Shown here piece by piece: positions 45,950 to 54,420 of a stretch of 64,000 nucleotides of DNA. The stretch's first letter is position 1; every line of letters starts with the position of its first letter. Location: positions 1,736,001 to 1,800,000 of the forward strand of contig NZ_CP115184.1 of the NCBI RefSeq assembly GCF_029395675.1. The letters run 5' to 3'. Made by a program: the position numbers and the translations under genes. The stretch comes from Janibacter cremeus (lineage in GTDB: Bacteria > Actinomycetota > Actinomycetes > Actinomycetales > Dermatophilaceae). Below the pieces are notes generated by a model. The model was given only the letters and a program-made list of their open reading frames with translations, was not told the DNA's origin and did no database searches.

Positions 45950-46873
45950 CTACTGCTTCTCGGTCAGCTCGGTCTCGAACGCCTCGGGGTTCTCCTCGAT
46001 CCAGGCGTCGATGGCCTCGGCTTCCTTGCCCTCGCCGTACTCGTTGACGACCATGTCCTCGAGCGAGCCGTACTCCTCGTCATCGAGCTTGATGCCCTCG
46101 ATGAGGTCGGCCGCCTCGGAGTACTCGTCGGAGAAGCCCTTGGTGCCCAGGAAGTGCAGGGCCTCGGACTCACCGAGCGCACCCTTGGGGTCCTTCAGGT
46201 CACGCACCGGGAAGGCGCTGTTGGCCCAGAAGGGACGCCACAGGGTGACGACGATCTCCTCCTTGGCGTCCGTCGCCTTCTTCAGCTCGGCGAGCATGCC
46301 GGTCGTCGACGAGGTGACGAGCTCGAAGTCCTGCCCGAGGCCGTACTCCGGGATGACGCTCTCCTTGGTCGCCTTCGTCAGGCCCGCGCCCGGCTCGATG
46401 CCGATGATCTTGCCGTCGAGCTCCTTGGCGTGCTTCGGCAGGTCGGCGATGGACTGCATCTTGCTGTACTTCGGCACCGCCAGGGTCAGCTTCGCGTTGT
46501 CGTAGTACGCGCCGACGTCCTCGATGTCCTCGCCGTACTCCTCCATGTACGCCGCGTGCGTCACCTCCGGCCACGCTGACGGGTACATGTCGACGTCACC
46601 CTTGGCCAGGGCGGTGTACAGCGGCCCGGCCTCGGTCAGGGTCTGCATCTCCACCTCGTAACCGGCCTTGGTCAGCTGGTCCTCGAGGAGGTACGCGGTC
46701 GACAACCCGTCGGTCCAGGACGGGATGAAGCCCAGCTTGATGGTGCCCTTGCTCTCGCCTTCACCCCCGGATCCGGAGTCCCCACCGCCACTGTCCCCGC
46801 ACGCGGCGAGCGTGAGGGCCAGCGTCGAGGCGGCTGTCGCCGCGAGCGCCTTGCGGCTGAGTCGCTTGTTCAT
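45950..46873 (-). CDS. Glycine betaine/choline-type ABC transporter substrate-binding lipoprotein
   Basis: Encodes 307 residues. Signal peptide with lipobox LTLAAC (Cys about 25) and a Gly/Ser linker. The OpuAC-type binding fold begins KLGFIPSWTDGLSTAYLLED; YPSAWPEVTHAAY and VVTLWRPFWANSAF supply Trp residues like those that cage betaine's trimethylammonium group in ProX/OpuAC. Exact ligand (glycine betaine, proline betaine, choline or carnitine) is not fixed. AAAGGACAAG precedes the ATG. Third gene of the ATPase-permease-binding protein operon. Confidence 0.9.
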   Translation of the reverse strand: MNKRLSRKALAATAASTLALTLAACGDSGGGDSGSGGEGESKGTIKLGFIPSWTDGLSTAYLLEDQLTKAGYEVEMQTLTEAGPLYTALAKGDVDMYPSAWPEVTHAAYMEEYGEDIEDVGAYYDNAKLTLAVPKYSKMQSIADLPKHAKELDGKIIGIEPGAGLTKATKESVIPEYGLGQDFELVTSSTTGMLAELKKATDAKEEIVVTLWRPFWANSAFPVRDLKDPKGALGESEALHFLGTKGFSDEYSEAADLIEGIKLDDEEYGSLEDMVVNEYGEGKEAEAIDAWIEENPEAFETELTEKQ

Positions 46874-46943
46874 TTCTTGTCCTTTCCTGTGACGTCACCG
46901 CCGGAGCGGTGGTGTCGGTGGTCACCGGCCGAAGCCGGTCTGG

Positions 46944-47834
46944 TCACGAACGGTTGGTGGCCCGCCGCAGGACGCGCCGGAGGGAACCGGGGTACTCACC
47001 GGGGCTGCCCAGGGCGGCGGTCGTGCGGTCGAGGAAGATGGCGAGGATGACCACGCCGAGGCCGGCCTCGACGCCCAGCGGGATGTTCAGGGTGGAGATC
47101 GCCGAGACGACCTCCTTGCCGAGCCCGTCGGCGCCGACCATGCCGGCGATGACGACCATCGACAGCGCGAGCATGATCACCTGGTTGATGCCGGCCATGA
47201 TCGTCGGCGTGGCCAGGGGCAGCTGGATCCCTCGCAGGATCTGGCGTGGTGTGGCACCGAAGGCTGCTCCAGCCTCGACCGTCTCGGAGTCGACCTGGCG
47301 GATCCCCAGCTCGGTCAGGCGCACTCCCGGCGGGAGCGAGAAGATCACCGTGGCCACGACACCCGGGACGGCGCCGACGCTGAAGAAGATGATCGCGGGG
47401 ATGAGGTAGACGAAGGCGGGCATCGTCTGCATGAAGTCCAGCAACGGCCGGACCGCACCGCTCACCCACGCGTTGCGTGCGGCGGCGATGCCGATGGGGA
47501 CCGCGATGATGACGGCGACGATGGTGGCGATGATGACCAACGACAGGGTGAGCATCGCGTTCTCCCACTGCCCCATCCCGGCCACCAGAGCGAAGCCGAT
47601 CGGCGTGGCGACGGCGAACTCCCACGAGCGCACCAGCCACGCGATGAGGGTCAGCACCAAGATGATCACGATGGACGGCGGTGACAGCAGGGCCGTGTTC
47701 AGCGTCTCCACGAGCCATCCGACCGTGAGGTCGATGAAGTCGAAGAGCGCGGAGACGTTGGTGGTCAGCCAGTCGATGATCGACTCGGCCCAGTCACCGA
47801 CGGGAACCCTGGGGAAGATCGGGTCCTCCTCCAT
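46944..47834 (-). CDS. Glycine betaine-type ABC transporter permease
   Basis: Encodes 296 residues from the ATG at 47834, 6 nt after GGAGGT; a GTG three bases earlier overlaps the ATPase stop and is a possible alternative. About seven hydrophobic segments. The permease coupling loop is EAGAAFGATPRQILRGIQLP (EAA motif) near residue 190. The pattern matches ProW/OpuAB. It joins the ATPase and binding protein to import osmoprotectants. Confidence 0.92.
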   Translation of the reverse strand: MEEDPIFPRVPVGDWAESIIDWLTTNVSALFDFIDLTVGWLVETLNTALLSPPSIVIILVLTLIAWLVRSWEFAVATPIGFALVAGMGQWENAMLTLSLVIIATIVAVIIAVPIGIAAARNAWVSGAVRPLLDFMQTMPAFVYLIPAIIFFSVGAVPGVVATVIFSLPPGVRLTELGIRQVDSETVEAGAAFGATPRQILRGIQLPLATPTIMAGINQVIMLALSMVVIAGMVGADGLGKEVVSAISTLNIPLGVEAGLGVVILAIFLDRTTAALGSPGEYPGSLRRVLRRATNRS

Positions 47835-49093
47835 CACTGCACCTCCCCCGTCATCGCCGGCTCACCGTCGTGGTCACCGGGTGGTGGGACGACGTGGTCG
47901 GGTGGCGGGGGCACGTCCTGCCCGCTCGACGCCGCCGCCAGCAGGGTCACGTGCGGGACGGTGCCGAGGACCCGGTCCTCCTCGTCGACGACGACGACGG
48001 GGCTGTTGGCGTCGGAGGCGTCGCGGAACATGTCCGCGAGCAGGGTGTCGGTGGTGGCCGTGGGCACCCGATCGCGCGGGATGACCGGCAGCAGGTCGCT
48101 GCGCTCGCGCACCGCCCTGGCCACGTCGCCCTCTTGGACCAGACCGACGAGGGTGCGGTCGCGGCCGACCACGACGAGCCAGGAGGTCTGGGTCTCGCGC
48201 ATGAGCTTCTGTGCGGCGAGGGGGCCCTGCTCCGGCCCGACGACCACCGGCGGGGTCTCCATGATCCCGTCGGCCGTGATGACCCGGCTGCGGTCGACGT
48301 CCTGGACGAACTGCGCGACGTAGTTGTTGGCCGGGTCGTTGAGGATCTGCTCGGCCGTGCCGATCTGCTCGATCCGCCCGGCGCGCATCATCGCGATCCG
48401 GTCGCCCAGGCGCATCGCCTCGTTGAGGTCGTGGGTGATGAAGAGGACCGTCTTGTCGAGCTGGTTCTGCAGCTCGACGAGCTTGTCCTGCATCTCCCGG
48501 CGGATCAGCGGGTCGAGGGCGCTGAAGGCCTCGTCCATGAGCATGATGTCGGTCTCCGCGGCCAGGGCGCGGGCGAGGCCGACGCGCTGGCGCATGCCGC
48601 CGGACATCTCGTCCGGCCGGTAGCCGCCCCAGCCGCCGAGGTCGACCATCTTCAGGGCCTCCTCAGCCCGGCGCTCGCGGTCGGCGCGGTTGACGCCCTG
48701 GACCTCCAGCGCGTACGCGGCGTTCTCCCCGACGGTGCGGTGCGGCAGCAGCGCGAAGTGCTGGAAGACCATGCTCACGTGCTCCCGTCGCACCCGGCGC
48801 AGGCTCTCCCCCTTCGCCCGGGTGACGTTGGTGTCACCGATGTGGACATCGCCCGAGGTCGGCTGCAGCAGTCCGTTGACCATCCGGATGAGCGTCGACT
48901 TGCCCGAGCCGGACAGGCCCATGACGACGAAGATCTCTCCCGGCTCGACCGAGAAGGAGGCATCGATGACCGCGGGAGTCAGGCCCATCGGGCGCAGCTC
49001 GTCGCGGTCGGCGCCCTGCTTGAGGGCTTCGACCCCTCTCTCTGGTCGTCGGCCGAATACCTTGTACAGATGGCTCGCGGTGATCGCAGTCAC
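47834..49093 (-). CDS. Glycine betaine-type ABC transporter ATP-binding protein with CBS pair (ProV/OpuAA-like)
   Basis: Encodes 419 residues from a GTG at 49093 with AGGAG 4 nt upstream. The early segment KVFGRRPERGVEALKQGAD is typical of ProV. Walker A is GLSGSGKSTLIRM, the Q-loop FQHFALLPHRT, the signature MSGGMRQRVGLARAL, Walker B IMLMDEAFSALDP and the switch His is in FITHDLNEA. Two CBS modules (about 275-395) probably sense ionic strength, as in OpuA. The last 25 residues are Pro/Asp-rich. First gene of the operon. Confidence 0.93.
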   Translation of the reverse strand: MTAITASHLYKVFGRRPERGVEALKQGADRDELRPMGLTPAVIDASFSVEPGEIFVVMGLSGSGKSTLIRMVNGLLQPTSGDVHIGDTNVTRAKGESLRRVRREHVSMVFQHFALLPHRTVGENAAYALEVQGVNRADRERRAEEALKMVDLGGWGGYRPDEMSGGMRQRVGLARALAAETDIMLMDEAFSALDPLIRREMQDKLVELQNQLDKTVLFITHDLNEAMRLGDRIAMMRAGRIEQIGTAEQILNDPANNYVAQFVQDVDRSRVITADGIMETPPVVVGPEQGPLAAQKLMRETQTSWLVVVGRDRTLVGLVQEGDVARAVRERSDLLPVIPRDRVPTATTDTLLADMFRDASDANSPVVVVDEEDRVLGTVPHVTLLAAASSGQDVPPPPDHVVPPPGDHDGEPAMTGEVQ

Positions 49094-49151
49094 ACGTCTC
49101 CTCAGTGTTCGTCTTCACCCCCGGGGCAGGGGCTGCCGTTCCCTGACCGCG

Positions 49152-49183
49152 GGATGACTTTTTCCTTACGGAATCATCCTTAC
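49152..49183 (-). promoter_or_regulatory. Candidate operator or attenuator upstream of the betaine ABC operon
   Basis: GGATGA (49152-49157) and TCATCC (49174-49179) form an inverted repeat enclosing TTCC/GGAA; in addition TCCTTAC is directly repeated at 49163-49169 and 49177-49183. The stretch is unusually T-rich for the window and lies 60-90 nt before the ATPase start. Regulatory role is inferred. Confidence 0.4.
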
Positions 49184-49234
49184 GCGGCCAGAACCACATC
49201 GACGCGCCCTTCGTGACCCGAATGGAACGCGACC

Positions 49235-50320
49235 TCAGTGGTCGTGGTCGACCTCCACGGGCAGCCCGGTGCGCACGTCGGTGACGGGTAGCGAGCTGTC
49301 CGCGGGCAACGACGGGTCGCTCGCCGGGCGGCCCTTGAGCATCAGCTGGGCCCCGAGACTGGCGACCATGGCGCCGTTGTCGGTGCACAGGCTACGGCGT
49401 GGGACGCGCAGGGCGACCCCCGCCTCCTCGCACCGTTGCCGGGCCATCTCGCGCAACCGGCTGTTGGCGGCGACGCCGCCGCCGATCTGCAGGGCGGCGA
49501 CGTCGTGCTCGCGGCAGGCGAGCACGGCCTTGCGGGTCAACACGTCGGTGACCGCCTCCTGGAAGGACGCCGCGACGTCGCCGACGGGCACGTCACGCCC
49601 GGCTGCCCGCTCGGCCTCCACCCAGCGGGTCACGGCCGTCTTCAGCCCGGAGAAGGAGAAGTCGAAGCGGTGACGCTCCATGTCCCTGCGGCTGGAGAGA
49701 CCCCGGGGGAAGTCGATGGTGATCTGGCCGTCGCTCGCGGCGCGGTCGATGTGCGGCCCACCGGGGAAGGGCAGGCCGAGCACCCTGGCGACCTTGTCGA
49801 AGGCCTCCCCCGCCGCGTCGTCGATCGTCGCGCCGAGGCTGCGGATGTCGTGGGTGACGTCCGGGACGAGCAGGAGGGAGGAGTGCCCGCCGCTGACGAG
49901 CATGGCCATCGTCGGCTCCGGCAGCGGCCCGTGCTCGACGATGTCCACGGCCACGTGGCTGGCGAGGTGGTTGACCCCGTAGAGCGGGACGCCCAGGGCG
50001 ACCGACAGCGCCTTGGCGGAGGCGACCCCGACCATGAGCGCACCCGCCAGACCGGGACCGGCGGTCACGGCGATGCCGTCGAGGTCCGTCAGCGCGACGC
50101 CCGACTCGCGGCAGGCCTTCTCGATCATCGGGACCATGGCCTCGAGGTGGGCGCGGGAGGCCACCTCCGGCACGACCCCGCCGAAGCGCGCGTGCTCGTC
50201 GACGCTCGAGGCGATGGCGTCCACGAGCAGCTCGGTACCGCGGACGATGCCGACACCGGTCTCGTCGCACGAGGTCTCGATGCCCAGCACGAGGGGCTGC
50301 TCGGTCACGGCGTCGCTCAT
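49235..50320 (-). CDS. tsaD: tRNA N6-adenosine threonylcarbamoyltransferase TsaD
   Basis: Encodes 361 residues from an ATG with AGGAG upstream. ASKHA-fold motifs: [15 protein letters not shown], the metal-binding NHLASH (HxxxH), [11 protein letters not shown], and [14 protein letters not shown] with [11 protein letters not shown]. With TsaB and TsaE it transfers threonylcarbamoyl to A37 of ANN-decoding tRNAs. The C-terminal 30 residues ([18 protein letters not shown]...) are a non-conserved tail. Last gene of the alr-hydrolase-tsaE-tsaB-rimI-tsaD unit, 9 nt after rimI. Confidence 0.97.
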   Translation of the reverse strand: MSDAVTEQPLVLGIETSCDETGVGIVRGTELLVDAIASSVDEHARFGGVVPEVASRAHLEAMVPMIEKACRESGVALTDLDGIAVTAGPGLAGALMVGVASAKALSVALGVPLYGVNHLASHVAVDIVEHGPLPEPTMAMLVSGGHSSLLLVPDVTHDIRSLGATIDDAAGEAFDKVARVLGLPFPGGPHIDRAASDGQITIDFPRGLSSRRDMERHRFDFSFSGLKTAVTRWVEAERAAGRDVPVGDVAASFQEAVTDVLTRKAVLACREHDVAALQIGGGVAANSRLREMARQRCEEAGVALRVPRRSLCTDNGAMVASLGAQLMLKGRPASDPSLPADSSLPVTDVRTGLPVEVDHDH

Positions 50321-50329
50321 GACATCTCC

Positions 50330-50797
50330 TCAGGTCAGGTCGAGGGCGAGGACGAGGGCGTCCACCCCACCCGGGTAGTACCGGGCTCTGGTCTGCAGCA
50401 GCTCGAAGCCGCGGGCCGCGTACAGCGCCCGGGCGGCCGTGTTGTCCTCGCGGACCTCGAGCAGGAGCCGCTGGGCGCCGGCGCGGACGGAGCGGTCGAC
50501 GAGCTCCTCCAGGAGGCGGCGACCGAGGCCCGTGCGGCGGGCCCTGGGCAGGACGGCGATGGTCATGATGTCGCTGACCTCGCCGCCGTGGTCGAGTCCG
50601 GCGTAGCCGGCCACGCCCCCTTCGTCCTCCGCGAGGAGATACTCGCGACGGGGACGGCCGGCCAGCTCACCCCACCACGAGGCAAGGCTCCAGGCCTCGA
50701 CGCCGAAGAGCTCGGTCTCCAGGCCCGCGAGCTGCTCGAGGTCCTGCCAGCGGACCTCGCGCACGGTGGCCGTCCCTGGGGTCACCGCCGCGCTCAC
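50330..50797 (-). CDS. rimI: Ribosomal-protein-alanine N-acetyltransferase RimI
   Basis: Encodes 155 residues from a GTG overlapping the tsaB stop (GTGA). The GNAT motif A is MTIAVLPRARRTGLGRRLLE; motif B is EVREDNTAARALYAARGFE, characteristic of RimI, followed by RARYYPGGVDALVLAL. It acetylates the N-terminus of a ribosomal protein (S18 in E. coli) and possibly others. Position within the t6A gene set is the usual actinobacterial arrangement. Confidence 0.93.
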   Translation of the reverse strand: MSAAVTPGTATVREVRWQDLEQLAGLETELFGVEAWSLASWWGELAGRPRREYLLAEDEGGVAGYAGLDHGGEVSDIMTIAVLPRARRTGLGRRLLEELVDRSVRAGAQRLLLEVREDNTAARALYAARGFELLQTRARYYPGGVDALVLALDLT

Positions 50798-51516
50798 TGC
50801 TGGGCCTGCTCTGCCCGCCGGTCGGGACGGCGTCGCTGCTGCTGCTGGCGCGGGGCGGTGGCCGGCTTCGGCGCGGACGGGACCACCGCGTCGGGACGGC
50901 GCAGGTAGAGCGGCTCGACCGGCATCGCCTCGCCCGCCGTGATGCGCTGGGCCGCGAGCGTGGCCAGGGCACCGGCGTCGACGTCGAGGAGGTCGGTGCC
51001 GTGCGGCAGCAGCTCCGGGTAGAGAAGGGGGCCGCGGCCGGCGGTGGGCAGGGCGCGGACGGCGTCGGGCAGCTCGGCGGGCTTGTCCACGGCCGGGTCG
51101 TCCAGTCGCTGGATGGCGCCGTCGGTGCAGCGGTAGCGGGCCCAGTAGAGCTCCTTGCGCCGGGCGTCCGTGGCGACGAGCAGCTCGCCCTCGTGGCCCC
51201 CGGCCGCCGCCGCACCCGCCAGGGCGTCGAGCGAGCACACGCCGTGCACGGTGATCCCCCGGGCGTGGGCGAAGGTCTGCGCGGTGACGAGCCCGACGCG
51301 CAGGCCGGTGAAGGGGCCCGGACCGGTGCCGACGGCCACGTGGGTGACCTCCTCGGGGGCGGTGCCGGCGGCCGCCATGACCTCGATGAGCAGCGGCGCG
51401 AGGAGCTCGGTGTGCCGGCGCGCGTCGACCGTGCTGCGGGCGGCGAGGACCTGCTCGCCGTCGTGCACCGCCACGGTGATGGCCGAGGTGGCCGTGTCCA
51501 TCCCGAGGATCCTCAT
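50794..51516 (-). CDS. tsaB: tRNA threonylcarbamoyladenosine biosynthesis protein TsaB
   Basis: Encodes 240 residues from the ATG at 51516. ASKHA N-terminus ILGMDTATSAITVAVHD, then HTELLAPLL and VGTGPGPFTGLRVGL, characteristic of TsaB; no HxxxH metal site, as expected. It is the scaffold partner of TsaD. The C-terminal tail (PRQQQQRRRPDRR) is Gln/Arg-rich and unusual; TsaB proteins normally end near PLYLR. It overlaps tsaE upstream and rimI downstream by 4 nt each. Confidence 0.95.
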   Translation of the reverse strand: MRILGMDTATSAITVAVHDGEQVLAARSTVDARRHTELLAPLLIEVMAAAGTAPEEVTHVAVGTGPGPFTGLRVGLVTAQTFAHARGITVHGVCSLDALAGAAAAGGHEGELLVATDARRKELYWARYRCTDGAIQRLDDPAVDKPAELPDAVRALPTAGRGPLLYPELLPHGTDLLDVDAGALATLAAQRITAGEAMPVEPLYLRRPDAVVPSAPKPATAPRQQQQRRRPDRRAEQAQQ

Positions 51517-51998
51517 CGCTCGCTCCCTTCGCCGCGCGCCAGCAGCGCCTCGATCGCGATGCCGTCCCACCGGGGGCCGGCGGCCTGCACGTCCATGGTG
51601 CGCTCCTCGGTCGCGGGGTCGGCGACGAGGGTGATCTCGAGGCGGTCCTCGGCCAGTCCCTCCGCCAGGCCGGCACCCCACTCGACGACCGTCACGGCGT
51701 CGTCGAGGTCCGCGTCGAGGTCGAGGTCGTCCAGCTCCGCGATACCGCCGAGCCGGTAGGCGTCCGCGTGGACCAGCTCGGGCCCACCGACGAGCGAGGG
51801 ATGGATCCGGGCGATGACGAAGGTCGGCGAGGTCACCGGCCCACGCACGCCCAGGCCCTCCCCCAGGCCGCGGGTGAGGGTGGTCTTGCCGGCGCCGAGA
51901 CCCCCGGTGAGCACGACGAGGTCACCCGCGCGCAGCAGACCGGCGAGTCGGCGACCGAGGTCGAGGGTCGCATCGGCGTCGGGCAGCACCAGCGTCAT
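51513..51998 (-). CDS. tsaE: tRNA threonylcarbamoyladenosine biosynthesis ATPase TsaE
   Basis: Encodes 161 residues. P-loop LTGGLGAGKTTLTRGLGEGL, then VTSPTFVIARIH and HADAYRLGG, and VVEWGAGLAE (the switch segment) are diagnostic of TsaE/YjeE. It cycles the TsaBD complex between t6A reactions. The gene overlaps the upstream hydrolase and downstream tsaB by 4 nt each, implying translational coupling. Confidence 0.95.
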   Translation of the reverse strand: MTLVLPDADATLDLGRRLAGLLRAGDLVVLTGGLGAGKTTLTRGLGEGLGVRGPVTSPTFVIARIHPSLVGGPELVHADAYRLGGIAELDDLDLDADLDDAVTVVEWGAGLAEGLAEDRLEITLVADPATEERTMDVQAAGPRWDGIAIEALLARGEGSER

Positions 51999-53164
51999 GC
52001 CGTATCCTCCCGGACGGCTCCCTTCGCCCGCTTCGCGTCCCGCGCGGCGTCCTCGCCGTGGGGCCGCTCGAGCAGGCCGAAGATCGCGTCGGTGACGGCC
52101 CCGGGGCGCTCCAGCTGGAGGACGTGGCCGACCCCGGGGACGACGACGAGCTCAGCGGCCGGCAGCGCCTCCGCGAGCCGGTCACTGTGCGCCGGCGGGG
52201 TCAGGACGTCGCGGGACCCGGCGACGATGAGCACGGGTGTCTCCACCAGCGCCGGCAGCGCGTCGCGGATGTCGAGGGTGTCCAGCTCGGGCAGGAAGGC
52301 GCCGATGGCGTCCAGCCGGGTGCCGAAGACCATCGTCGCGACCTGCCGCAGCAGGTCCTTGGGCATCTCGGTGCCGAAGGCGTACTTCTGCACCGCCCAG
52401 GACTCGATGCCCCGACCGGCTGCCCGGGCGCCGCCCCACAGGCCGTCGCGGTTGGAGAGGTTGGCCAGGACGCCGGGACCGATCGCAGCGATGATGCGGT
52501 CGAAGCGCTGCCCGAGGCCGAGCTGGACGAGGCTGTCCCCACCGGCACTCGTCGCGATGAGCGCCGCGCCGACGACCCGGTCGCGGGTGAGCTGCGGGTA
52601 CCGCCCGGCGAAGCTCATGATCGTCATGCCACCCATGGAGTGGCCCACGAGGACGAGGTCCCCCTCCGGGGTCGTCGCGTCGATGACGGCCCGCAGGTCC
52701 TGGCCGAGCTGGTCGATGACGCAGGAGGCGAGGTCGCCGTACTCGGAGCGGCCGTGGTTGCGCTGGTCGTAGCTGACCACGCGGTACCCGGCGTCGACGA
52801 GCTCGCGGCGCTGGTGGATCCAGGAGCTGAGGTTGAGCACGAAGCCGTGGACGAGGACGACGGTCGGACGGCCGCTGTCGGCCCACCCCTTCGGCTCGTC
52901 GACCTCGACGTGCAGCACGACCCCGTCGCTGGCGGGCACCGCGAGGATCTTGTCGGCCTCGAAGGGGAAGACGTGCACCTTGTCGGGGGCGGTGACCGCG
53001 TGCGCTCGAGAGCGGCGCGCCGCCGTGCGCCCCGCGAGCCCCGCGCCGGCGATCGCGGCCCCACCCACGAGCGCGGCGGCGAGCCCGACACCGGTGGCGG
53101 CGGCGTGGCCGGCGTGCCTGCTCGTCGGCTCCGTGCCGTTCGGGTCCTTCACGCGGCCGGCCAT
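51995..53164 (-). CDS. Alpha/beta hydrolase within the alr-tsa operon
   Basis: Encodes 389 residues. An N-terminal hydrophobic stretch (ATGVGLAAALVGGAAIAGAG, about 23-42) may anchor the protein in the membrane. Catalytic features: VLVHGFVLNLSSW, the nucleophile elbow VGHSMGGMTIM (Ser about 175), a candidate Asp in VAGSRDVLTPP and His in VPGVGHVLQLE. A hydrolase at this place between alr and tsaE is common in actinobacteria. Substrate unknown. Its ATG shares a base with the alr stop. Confidence 0.85.
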   Translation of the reverse strand: MAGRVKDPNGTEPTSRHAGHAAATGVGLAAALVGGAAIAGAGLAGRTAARRSRAHAVTAPDKVHVFPFEADKILAVPASDGVVLHVEVDEPKGWADSGRPTVVLVHGFVLNLSSWIHQRRELVDAGYRVVSYDQRNHGRSEYGDLASCVIDQLGQDLRAVIDATTPEGDLVLVGHSMGGMTIMSFAGRYPQLTRDRVVGAALIATSAGGDSLVQLGLGQRFDRIIAAIGPGVLANLSNRDGLWGGARAAGRGIESWAVQKYAFGTEMPKDLLRQVATMVFGTRLDAIGAFLPELDTLDIRDALPALVETPVLIVAGSRDVLTPPAHSDRLAEALPAAELVVVPGVGHVLQLERPGAVTDAIFGLLERPHGEDAARDAKRAKGAVREDTA

Positions 53165-54372
53165 CAGCGTGCTCCCAGGTACCGCCGCGGGACGCGGGCC
53201 CCGAGGCGGGTGACGATCTCGTAGTTGATCGTGTCGATGGCCGCTGCCCAGTCCTGGGCCGTCGGCTCCCCGTCGGCCTCCCGGCCGAAGACGACCACCT
53301 CGTCGCCCGCGGCAGCGGTGCTGCCCGGCCCGAGGTCGAGGACGAACTGGTCCATGCAGACCCGGCCGGCCACCGTGAGCCGCTGCCCGTCCGCCTGCAC
53401 CGGCCCCACGTTGCCCGCGTGGCGCGGGATACCGTCCGCGTAGCCGAGCGGGACGAGACCCAGCCGGGTCTCCCCCTTCGTCGTGTACTGGTGGCCGTAG
53501 GAGATGCCCTGCCCGGCTCCCGCGGTCTTGACGTTGATCAGGCGGGCGGTCACCCGCATCGCCTCGCGCAGCCCGAAGTGGGTCGGGCCGCCCAGGTCGG
53601 GCACCGGCGAGAGCCCGTAGATCGAGACCCCCGGTCGCACCATGTCGAACTGCGCGGACGGGTTGGTCAGTGTCGCCGCGGAGTTGGCCAGGTGCCGGAT
53701 ACGGGGACGCAGCCCGGCTCGCTCCGCGTCGGCGAGGATCGCGACGAAGGTCTCCTGCTGGGCCCTCACGGTGGGGTGCCTCGGCGCGTCCGCGTACGCG
53801 AAGTGGGAGAAGATCCCCTCGACGTCGACGACGCCCTCGGCCTCGAGGCGCGCGGCCTCGACGAGCATCCCGGCGAGGTCGTCGGCCCAGGCGCCCCCGC
53901 GGCCCAGGCCGGTGTCGGCCTTGATGTGGATGCGGGCCGTGGTGCCGAGCCCGCGCGCGGCCGCGGCGATCTCGCCCAGTGCCCAGGGGGCGCCCGCGGA
54001 GAGGGTCAGGTCGGCACGGATCGCTGCGGCCAGGTCGGCCCCCGGCGGGAAGAGCCAGGTGAGCACGGGTGCGGTGATCCCCGCCGCGCGGGCGGCCATC
54101 GCCTCGGACAGCTGGGCGATCGCGAGGTACGTGGCACCACCGGCGAGCGCCGCGTGGGCCACGGGCACGAGGCCGTGGCCGTAGGCGTCGCCCTTGATCA
54201 CGGCCATGACGTCCGCGTCACCGGCGAGGCGGCCCAGCTGGGCGACGTTGTCGCTGATGGCGCCGAGGTCGATGTCGGCCCAAGCGGTCAGGCCGTCCGT
54301 CGACGCCGTGGGCGGGAGCGTCGCGGAGGTGGCGGTGGTCGGTGACTCGGGGCGGGGTGCTGTGGTGTCCAT
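53164..54372 (-). CDS. alr: Alanine racemase
   Basis: Encodes 402 residues from the ATG at 54372; about 40 variable residues precede TAWADIDLGAISDNVAQL. The PLP lysine lies in VMAVIKGDAYGHGL (usual form K-A-D-A-Y-G-H-G, here with Gly after Lys). The second catalytic base Tyr is in GQGISYGHQYTT and the carboxylated-Lys/Arg region near VAGRVCMDQFVLDLG. It makes D-alanine for peptidoglycan. TACACT on the minus strand 13 nt upstream is a possible -10. First gene of the operon ending at tsaD; divergent from the aldo/keto reductase. Confidence 0.95.
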   Translation of the reverse strand: MDTTAPRPESPTTATSATLPPTASTDGLTAWADIDLGAISDNVAQLGRLAGDADVMAVIKGDAYGHGLVPVAHAALAGGATYLAIAQLSEAMAARAAGITAPVLTWLFPPGADLAAAIRADLTLSAGAPWALGEIAAAARGLGTTARIHIKADTGLGRGGAWADDLAGMLVEAARLEAEGVVDVEGIFSHFAYADAPRHPTVRAQQETFVAILADAERAGLRPRIRHLANSAATLTNPSAQFDMVRPGVSIYGLSPVPDLGGPTHFGLREAMRVTARLINVKTAGAGQGISYGHQYTTKGETRLGLVPLGYADGIPRHAGNVGPVQADGQRLTVAGRVCMDQFVLDLGPGSTAAAGDEVVVFGREADGEPTAQDWAAAIDTINYEIVTRLGARVPRRYLGAR

Positions 54373-54420
54373 GGGTATCCGCCCGAGTGTATGCCTGCCA
54401 CGACGGTGCACCATGGGGGT

